Below are positions 1-5,313 of a stretch of 5,313 bases of DNA, in pieces. Made by a program: the position numbers and the translations under genes. The notes below the pieces were generated by a model. That model made no database searches. It saw nothing but the letters and a program-made list of their open reading frames with translations, and was not told the DNA's origin. This DNA is from Chloroflexota bacterium (lineage in GTDB: Bacteria; Chloroflexota; Anaerolineae; B4-G1): NCBI GenBank assembly GCA_011046405.1, contig DSAR01000506.1:1-5313 (forward strand), in the 5' to 3' direction. Position 1 is the first letter of the stretch, and each line of letters begins with the position of its first letter.

Positions 1-2
1 GA

Positions 3-695
3 TTGGGCCAATACCCTACGTGTGAGATCGAAGTGCGGGACACGAACGCCGACGGGCAGGTTGAAATCATCATCTGGGGACACGCAGCACAAAGCATCGA
101 CTTGCTACATATCTTTGCCTGGAATGGAGAGACCTACCAATTGTTGGGCGCATTCGAGGGAAAGGCCGGTATCCGCCTGCAAAACACCGATGGAGACCTC
201 GCCGAAGAGATCAGTGTGCGCTACGATGCCGGCGGTGGGCTGGTGTGGGAGGCCGTGCACACCTGGGACGGGGCGAACTACGGTTGGAGCTGGGAACGAT
301 ACGATTGGTTCTATCTGAGTCGTCCCCACGTCTACCGCACCGACACGCCAGAGCGGATGGTGATCTCCTTCTACCTGGCAATCGACGACCGGGACCTGCC
401 CGGCGCCTATCGCTTGTTGAGCGAAACGGCTCGATCAGCCCAATCTTACGAGATGTGGACGGCCGGTTTTGCCACGACGTTGGCGGTGGAAGTGGGCGTA
501 GTCCACGAACTGGATCGCAGCGACGGTGCAGCCACCGTGGCTGCCCAGGTGCTTTCATACGACAACGTCGATGGGCGCGTCATACTTCAACTCTGGGATA
601 CCCGTTGGGCAGTGACCCAAACCGCCGATGGCTGGCGGGGCGTAAGCGCTACGACCGAGTTGCTCGACCGTTGGGAAGCGCCGTACTACCCTTAG
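3..695 (+). CDS. Partial protein: FG-GAP-like N-terminal part plus NTF2-like C-terminal domain (5' end outside window)
   Basis: The reading frame is open from the left edge to a TAG at 693-695, so this is the 3' part of a longer gene; the TTG at position 3 is only the first possible start inside the window. I do not recognise the specific protein. Counting from that codon, residues 13-22 (DTNADGQVEI) and 61-70 (NTDGDLAEEI) are acidic loops like the calcium-binding loops of FG-GAP/VCBS beta-propeller repeats, with Trp/Tyr-rich strands around them. From about residue 116 (PERMVISFYLAIDDRDLPGA) to the end the pattern is that of an NTF2-like alpha+beta fold: a helix pair followed by beta strands ending in a Trp-rich segment. 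Such proteins are often lipoproteins or secreted, but any signal peptide would lie upstream and cannot be seen. No catalytic residues are evident. Coding is secure; the domain names are inferred from pattern, not from a search. Confidence 0.8.
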   Translation: MGQYPTCEIEVRDTNADGQVEIIIWGHAAQSIDLLHIFAWNGETYQLLGAFEGKAGIRLQNTDGDLAEEISVRYDAGGGLVWEAVHTWDGANYGWSWERYDWFYLSRPHVYRTDTPERMVISFYLAIDDRDLPGAYRLLSETARSAQSYEMWTAGFATTLAVEVGVVHELDRSDGAATVAAQVLSYDNVDGRVILQLWDTRWAVTQTADGWRGVSATTELLDRWEAPYYP

Positions 696-715
696 GCCCT
701 GTTTTAAAAGTCAAT

Positions 716-732
716 TAACCTTGCGAAGGTTA
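716..732. terminator. Perfect 7-bp hairpin after the first gene, possible weak terminator
   Basis: TAACCTT (716-722) and AAGGTTA (726-732) form a perfect inverted repeat around a GCG loop, 20 bases after the stop codon of the preceding gene. There is no U-run after it on the + strand, so it lacks the second half of a classical intrinsic terminator. It could instead be an mRNA 3'-end stabiliser or a protein-binding dyad. Confidence 0.35.
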
Positions 733-785
733 GAAAATACGTAGCAAATTGCGACAACTTTGGGTGCAGGATAGCCGTTTGAGCT

Positions 786-791
786 TACAAT
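786..791 (+). promoter_or_regulatory. Candidate -10 box (TACAAT) for the hflX leader
   Basis: TACAAT matches the sigma70 -10 consensus at five of six positions and sits about 160 bases before the hflX Shine-Dalgarno sequence. No convincing -35 hexamer lies 16-18 bases upstream (the region reads GGTGCA or similar), so the call is weak. If used, transcription would start near 798, just before the first short reading frame of the leader. Confidence 0.25.
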
Positions 792-829
792 CAATACCCG
801 TGAATGAAATTTCGACTGGGTCACGCTTA

Positions 830-871
830 ATGGCATTGAGTTCCTGGAGTTTTCCAGTAGATCGTCATTAG
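830..871 (+). other. Possible 13-codon leader peptide frame upstream of hflX
   Basis: ATG at 830-832 opens a 13-codon frame (MALSSWSFPVDRH) ending at TAG 869-871. It begins on the last base of the TAA that ends another mini-frame at 804-830 (MKFRLGHA), a TAATG stop-start overlap typical of translational coupling. The 13-codon frame runs through the left arm of the inverted repeat at 844-856, so a ribosome on it would prevent that arm from pairing. Neither frame has a strong Shine-Dalgarno sequence, and short frames arise often by chance. This is a candidate only. Confidence 0.2.
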
Positions 872-897
872 AATGCTTCTTAAGTGGAAAACTCCAG
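844..897. repeat. 13-bp perfect inverted repeat in the hflX leader
   Basis: CTGGAGTTTTCCA (844-856) and TGGAAAACTCCAG (885-897) are perfect reverse complements separated by 28 bases. Each arm is itself nearly palindromic: CTGGA-GTTT-TCCAG at 844-857, and TGGA-AAAC-TCCA at 885-896. The pair can therefore form one long hairpin or two small ones, or act as two copies of an operator in opposite orientation 41 bp apart, close to four helical turns. The repeat is directly visible; its role is inferred. Confidence 0.75.
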
Positions 898-903
898 TGA
901 GTT

Positions 904-933
904 CTGGTTTAGAAGCAAAGCAGCTTCTGCCAG
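904..933 (+). promoter_or_regulatory. Leader hairpin abutting the hflX Shine-Dalgarno sequence
   Basis: CTGG (904-907) pairs with CCAG (930-933), and AGAAGC (911-916) with GCTTCT (923-928) around a six-base loop, giving a 10-bp two-part stem with a small internal loop. It ends three bases before the AGGAGG at 937-942. Both left-hand segments have an alternative upstream partner: CCAG at 894-897 and GCTTCT at 875-880. The leader can therefore switch between mutually exclusive folds, as in attenuators or translational switches. Function is inferred. Confidence 0.45.
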
Positions 934-936
934 GAG

Positions 937-951
937 AGGAGGTGCTTTATC
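937..951 (+). promoter_or_regulatory. Strong Shine-Dalgarno sequence followed by an in-frame ATC, probable true hflX start
   Basis: AGGAGGTG (937-944) is a perfect complement of the 16S rRNA 3' end. Six bases after AGGAGG lies ATC (949-951), in frame with hflX. Reading on from it gives INKISVPTGAPTERAFLVGV, whose last part matches the conserved HflX opening: E. coli HflX has QAVLVHIYF here, and other members have ERA(F/L)LVGVE. No ATG, GTG, TTG or CTG is in frame between the stop at 910-912 and the TTG at 997. The TTG at 997 has only a GGAG at 984-987. Confidence 0.6.
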
Positions 952-996
952 AACAAGATATCTGTACCGACAGGCGCGCCTACGGAGCGAGCGTTC

Positions 997-2295
<1,299 letters not shown>

Positions 2296-2460
2296 CTTGA
2301 CCATGGCATATTCGGGCATATTAGCTGAGCTCAGACTTCTGAAGTCTAGATGGCCTGGACGCAAACCGAGATTTTGCAATAACTGCTCAGGCCAGCCCTT
2401 TGCTGTGCCGGAGAGCGGGCACTAGGCTGAGCAGTTACGGTCTAATATGCCATTGTCGAG
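2296..2460. repeat. Fold-back intergenic element with terminal inverted repeats and internal hairpins
   Basis: ATGGCATATT (2303-2312) is the exact reverse complement of AATATGCCAT (2444-2453). Extending outward, 16 of 18 bases match between the two ends. Inside are GGCATATTAG (2315-2324), which can also pair exactly with CTAATATGCC (2442-2451); the palindrome CTGAGCTCAG (2325-2334); a hairpin AGACTT/AAGTCT (2333-2338/2342-2347); an 11-bp stem TAACTGCTCAG/CTGAGCAGTTA (2380-2390/2427-2437); and at its tip GTGCC/GGCAC (2405-2409/2418-2422). No T-run follows the main stem, so it is not an ordinary intrinsic terminator. It fits a small non-autonomous (MITE-like) element or a structured 3' RNA. There is no coding frame of note and no flanking duplication that I can see. 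Confidence 0.6.
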
Positions 2461-2493
2461 CCAGGTATATTGACGATTGGCGATTCTCATGTA

Positions 2494-2522
2494 TTGACGC
2501 AGCGTGCTGCTCGTGTTAAAAT
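2494..2522 (+). promoter_or_regulatory. Near-consensus sigma70-type promoter for the small membrane protein
   Basis: The -35 box TTGACG (2494-2499, five of six) is followed by exactly 17 bases and the -10 box TAAAAT (2517-2522, five of six). Transcription should start near 2529, leaving a leader of about 30 bases before the ATG at 2560. The -35 region TATTGACG occurs a second time 24 bases upstream (2468-2475), where no -10 box follows at the right distance. Confidence 0.75.
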
Positions 2523-2559
2523 GACTTACGGGTGAGGATGAGACACAGGAGTTCAGAAG

Positions 2560-2772
2560 ATGATCAATGAATTTTTCAATCGATTTAGTGAATTTATCGC
2601 CCGGATGCCGGGTTTACCGATCTTGATTGCGCTAAGTTTGATCCTGCTTAATTTTGTGTTGCAACTGTTGATCGACGCGCCAATCGTCGGGTGGATGGCC
2701 CAGACGAACTGTCTACTGCATCTCGGATTGGTCATTGGCCTATTGGGCCTTCTGTTGGGCGAGGCGCTGTGA
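2560..2772 (+). CDS. Small two-helix membrane protein of unknown function (70 aa)
   Basis: I do not recognise this protein. The ATG at 2560 has a good Shine-Dalgarno sequence, AGGAG at 2547-2551, eight bases upstream. Residues 1-17 form an amphipathic, Phe-rich start (MINEFFNRFSEFIARMPG). Residues about 20-38 are a strongly hydrophobic helix (PILIALSLILLNFVLQLLI), and about 53-68 a second one rich in Gly and Leu (LHLGLVIGLLGLLLG). They are joined by a short loop, DAPIVGWMAQTNC, with one cysteine. There is no cleavable signal-peptide pattern; it is probably a two-span inner-membrane hairpin. Dedicated promoter, Shine-Dalgarno sequence and terminator all fit around it, strong evidence that it is a real, independently expressed gene and not a chance frame. 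Small toxins, kinase-modulating microproteins and membrane-assembly subunits can look like this, and nothing in the sequence decides between them. Confidence 0.82.
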   Translation: MINEFFNRFSEFIARMPGLPILIALSLILLNFVLQLLIDAPIVGWMAQTNCLLHLGLVIGLLGLLLGEAL

Positions 2773-2792
2773 ATAGGCGCCCGTTTTGTTTT
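2757..2792 (+). terminator. Intrinsic terminator overlapping the stop codon of the small membrane protein
   Basis: GGCGC (2763-2767) pairs with GCGCC (2777-2781) around a nine-base loop that contains the TGA stop (2770-2772). GGGCG (2757-2761) with CGCCC (2778-2782) is an alternative stem. A T-rich tract, TTTTGTTTT (2784-2792), follows at once. The stem begins inside the last codons, so termination and the end of translation are physically linked, and the unit is probably monocistronic. Confidence 0.75.
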
Positions 2793-2881
2793 GCCGGCCT
2801 TGATCAAGTCAATGATCCACGACCGGGCAAGGTATCAGATAGATATGGATAAGAAACAACTTTCACGAGTATTTTTTCACA

Positions 2882-2927
2882 ATTCGAAACCAAAATTCGT
2901 GTCATTTGTCCATTCGGGCTATTCGTG
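2882..2927. repeat. Cluster of ATTCG words upstream of the kinase gene
   Basis: ATTCG occurs at 2882-2886, 2895-2899, 2912-2916 and 2921-2925, and the longer ATTCGTG at 2895-2901 and 2921-2927. From memory, runs built of ATTCGTG-like words recur in gaps of some environmental bacterial genomes; I cannot confirm that here. The cluster may be a dispersed intergenic repeat or a set of binding sites. It includes the GTG at 2925, which makes that codon a less likely start for the kinase. Confidence 0.4.
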
Positions 2928-2945
2928 ATCCAGAGATGTCGGATA

Positions 2946-5030
2946 ATGAAGAAACTCGATATAAATCGTATGGATGAATCGAATGACATCAAAATCTTGT
3001 ATATGGAGGATGACCCAGGGTTAGCCCGGTTGGTACAGAAACGACTGGAACGGGTGGGCTACGAGGTTGACCTGGCGCCTGATGGTGAGACGGGATTGGA
3101 GATGTACAAGACCGGCTCTTACGACGTGGTGGCAGTGGATCATTCGATGCCGGTATACAGTGGTTTGGAAGTGATTCGCATGTTGGCTGCGCGCGACATA
3201 TTACCTCCAATGATCATGATCACCGGAAGCGGCAGCGAGGAAGTAGCCGTCGAGGCGATCCAGTTGGGGGCCGGGGATTACGTGGTCAAGGATATCGAGG
3301 GCGGGTACCTCAATTTGCTTCCCACCGTGATCGAGCGCGTCCTTCTCCAACGTCGACTGGTCGAGGCGCGCCAGCAAGCCGAAGAGGCGTTACGACACCG
3401 GGTGGCCGAATTGGAGGCCCTGGCCCAGGTCTCGGCGGCGTTGCGCAATGCGCAGCACGTCGATGAGATGTTGCACATCGTCTTGGCGCAGGCAGTCCAG
3501 GTGGTTGGCGCTGCTTTTGGGTGTATTTTTATCCTCGATCCAGAGACAGAAGATTTGATCGCCCAGGTTTCTTATCCGCCTGATTTTTATCCCCTGGGCG
3601 TGCGACATAGCTTGGGAGAGGGTATCACGGGTCACGTAGCAATGACAGGCGAGGTGCACGTCACCGATAACGTCCAGGAAGATCCCCTCAGTCAGGTGAT
3701 GCCTGAAGAAATGGACTTAGTCGGTGCGTTGGGGAGCACAGTAGCTTTACCGCTCCAGACGCAAGACGCGATCATTGGCGTGATGCACATCGCATTTGGC
3801 GCCCAGATCATCGTTTCAGACGACAAGATGCGTCTACTTATCGCCACCGTCGATATAGCCGCCAACGCGATCCGGCGGGCGATGGTGGTCGCCGGCTTGG
3901 AAAGCGAAGTCGCAGCCCGCACGGCTGAAATTCGAGCCGAACAAGAAAAGAGCGAGGCGATCCTGCGCAGTGTCGGAGAAGCCATCACGATGATGGATCT
4001 GGAGAAACGAATTCGCTACGTCAATGAGGCTTTCGAAACCCTGACCGGCTATACAGAAGAAGAGGCGTTGGGGAGACAGATCGAGTTCTTGATCGACGAG
4101 CAGGCACCTGAACAGACCCGCCAGAGTTGGAAGCGAGCCTGGTCGAGAGGAGATGCATGGCAGGGCGAGATGACACTTCGGCACAAAGAAGGACGTATTT
4201 ACGAGGCGACCATCTCTTTTTCCCCCATGCAGGATGCACTCGGAGATCTGGTGGGATACGTAGCCAGTCATCGGGACATCACAAAGATCAAGGACCTCGA
4301 CCGGGCCAGAAGTCGCTTTATCGCCAACGTCTCCCATCAATTGCGCACACCGGTGACGGTGATGCAACTCTATATCCATTTGATGCGTCAGAGAGGAGCC
4401 GTCGCAAAGGCGGAGCAGTATCTGGATGCCTTGGAGGACGTCACAAATCAGTTGACGCATCTTATTCAAGACATCTTGGAGATGGCGACGCTGGATAGCG
4501 GTCAGGCGGTTTCTATTTGGGGGCCGGTGACCATGGACACCATCATTGGCGTCCTCGTCACTCGTTATGGAGAACGGATTAAAGAAGCTGGTCTTTCTTT
4601 GGACTGGTCGATTGCCCCGGATTTGCCAGTGATAAAGGGAGATCAGGACCGTTTGATCCAGGCGCTTGGAGAGATCGTGGAGAACGCTATAAACTTTACC
4701 CCATCTGACAGTCGAATCTCCATCGCGGTGGATACTGCCCGGAAGGACGAGCGGACTTGGGTGACTATCGCCGTTGAGGATACCGGGCCAGGGATTCCGG
4801 CGAACGAACAGGAAAAAGTATTCGATCGATTTTTCCGCGGAAGTTTAGTCGAGGCGGGACAAATACCCGGAACAGGATTAGGCCTGAGCTTTGTCCATGA
4901 GATTTTACGGGCACACGGTGGGCGTATGACGATGAGCAGTGAAGTGGGGACAGGAAGCACGTTCACGATGTGGTTGCCGACGATCCAAAACAACAAGCCA
5001 GTCGATACGCTGAATGGAATGCAAGGTTAA
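2946..5030 (+). CDS. Soluble hybrid sensor histidine kinase, REC-GAF-PAS-HisKA-HATPase_c
   Basis: This cytosolic two-component kinase (694 aa from ATG 2946) has no membrane segment. REC domain (about 15-125): acidic pocket E21/D22/D23, phospho-acceptor D65, T93 and K115 all present. A coiled-coil linker (about 128-170, rich in Glu, Ala, Arg) leads to a GAF domain (about 172-311), then a second short helix and a PAS domain (about 337-446, YVNEAFETLTGY and RDIT signatures). HisKA (about 454-520) has the H-box SHQLRTP with phospho-His464; HATPase_c (about 563-685) has N-box N580, G1 DTGPGIP (612-618), F-box VFDRFFRG and G2 GTGLGL (642-647). All catalytic motifs are intact, but the usual Glu after the His is Gln. 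The N-terminal REC suggests that another kinase controls this one. Start choice: ATG 2946 has a weak AGAGA (2932-2936) upstream; ATG 2970 and GTG 2925 are alternatives. No cognate regulator or clear promoter is in view, so input and target are unknown. Confidence 0.93.
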   Translation: MKKLDINRMDESNDIKILYMEDDPGLARLVQKRLERVGYEVDLAPDGETGLEMYKTGSYDVVAVDHSMPVYSGLEVIRMLAARDILPPMIMITGSGSEEVAVEAIQLGAGDYVVKDIEGGYLNLLPTVIERVLLQRRLVEARQQAEEALRHRVAELEALAQVSAALRNAQHVDEMLHIVLAQAVQVVGAAFGCIFILDPETEDLIAQVSYPPDFYPLGVRHSLGEGITGHVAMTGEVHVTDNVQEDPLSQVMPEEMDLVGALGSTVALPLQTQDAIIGVMHIAFGAQIIVSDDKMRLLIATVDIAANAIRRAMVVAGLESEVAARTAEIRAEQEKSEAILRSVGEAITMMDLEKRIRYVNEAFETLTGYTEEEALGRQIEFLIDEQAPEQTRQSWKRAWSRGDAWQGEMTLRHKEGRIYEATISFSPMQDALGDLVGYVASHRDITKIKDLDRARSRFIANVSHQLRTPVTVMQLYIHLMRQRGAVAKAEQYLDALEDVTNQLTHLIQDILEMATLDSGQAVSIWGPVTMDTIIGVLVTRYGERIKEAGLSLDWSIAPDLPVIKGDQDRLIQALGEIVENAINFTPSDSRISIAVDTARKDERTWVTIAVEDTGPGIPANEQEKVFDRFFRGSLVEAGQIPGTGLGLSFVHEILRAHGGRMTMSSEVGTGSTFTMWLPTIQNNKPVDTLNGMQG

Positions 5031-5313
5031 GCACAATCCCGGTTCTGACGAATTTTGCGGTCTGCAGAGCCCAAATTCTCCCTGGACACTTTGGCAACTA
5101 TGCAGTAAGCTAACCCAATTCATAGACGAGCCAGAACCAAAAAGGAGCCGTTGACCATCAAATTCTTTTCCCTCCATGGGTTTTCGAAGTAAATCGCAAG
5201 CGCAAACCGCTTAAAATGGCTCAGAACGCCCGTAGATGAACTCAAGGAAAACGAAGCTGGGGCGGACAGTGATCTTGCGTCCGCTGATGTGCGCAACAAA
5301 CCGTGCAGCGGGC
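5031..5313. other. Gap after the kinase with no supported gene
   Basis: There is no hairpin-plus-T-run terminator after the kinase stop. AAGGAG (5142-5147) precedes TTG 5151, but only a 13-codon frame follows and the spacing is too short. Frames left open at the right edge on both strands lack a start with a Shine-Dalgarno sequence, or cannot be judged because the window ends. A weak dyad, GAATTT/AAATTC (5050-5055/5073-5078), surrounds a CTGCAG. I see nothing else here. Confidence 0.5.

Noticed and set aside
245..718. 157-codon + strand frame overlapping the first gene
   Set aside because: It is an out-of-frame Arg/Gly/Ser-rich translation over a better-supported frame with domain-like content.
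716..732. Hairpin as an insertion-sequence end
   Set aside because: No transposase, no matching second end and no target duplication are visible; it was kept only as a hairpin.
2925..2945. GTG 2925 as the kinase start
   Set aside because: There is no Shine-Dalgarno sequence, it lies within the ATTCG repeat cluster, and the added residues are not part of the REC domain; ATG 2946 was preferred, though 2970 is also possible.
3834..4469. 211-codon open frame on the minus strand inside the kinase gene
   Set aside because: It is antisense to the GAF/PAS/HisKA coding region, whose motifs are all intact, and its translation shows no domain pattern.
5190..5313. Open frames reaching the right edge, on the + strand after the TAA near 5190 and on the minus strand
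   Set aside because: The + frame has no usable start codon before the edge. The minus-strand frames have no visible start, since their 5' ends are outside the window. No family resemblance was recognised.

Overview
The window reads as a chromosomal stretch from a moderately GC-rich, free-living bacterium. The architecture suggests Chloroflexota (Anaerolineae/Caldilineae-like): a soluble REC-GAF-PAS histidine kinase, an FG-GAP-like plus NTF2-like secreted-type protein, and intergenic gaps rich in inverted repeats. This lineage guess rests on style and family resemblance, not on a marker gene. All four supported protein genes are on the + strand. I saw no rRNA, tRNA, CRISPR array, insertion sequence or phage gene.

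Layout: (1) 3-695 is the 3' part of an unrecognised protein whose 5' end lies off the window, with an FG-GAP/calcium-loop-like front and an NTF2-like tail. (2) 696-948 is a gap full of inverted repeats that forms the leader of the next gene. It holds a 13-bp inverted repeat, a hairpin touching a perfect Shine-Dalgarno sequence, and two tiny overlapping reading frames. (3) 997-2295 is hflX, the ribosome-associated GTPase; conserved family residues and the Shine-Dalgarno sequence suggest that translation really begins about 48 bases upstream, at an ATC codon. (4) 2296-2460 is a compact fold-back element with imperfect terminal inverted repeats and several internal hairpins. (5) 2494-2792 is a self-contained unit: a near-consensus sigma70-type promoter, a Shine-Dalgarno sequence, a 70-residue two-helix membrane protein, and an intrinsic terminator overlapping its stop codon. 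(6) 2793-2945 is an AT-rich gap with four ATTCG words just upstream of the kinase. (7) 2946-5030 is a soluble hybrid histidine kinase, REC-GAF-PAS-HisKA-HATPase. (8) 5031-5313 has no supported gene.

The genes do not look like one operon, because gaps of roughly 170-300 bases containing hairpins separate them. hflX probably deals with stalled ribosomes under stress, and the kinase is a cytosolic signalling protein with no partner regulator in view. The most interesting spots are the hflX leader with its apparent ATC start, the isolated micro-membrane-protein unit, and the fold-back element after hflX. No complete new multigene system is evident.
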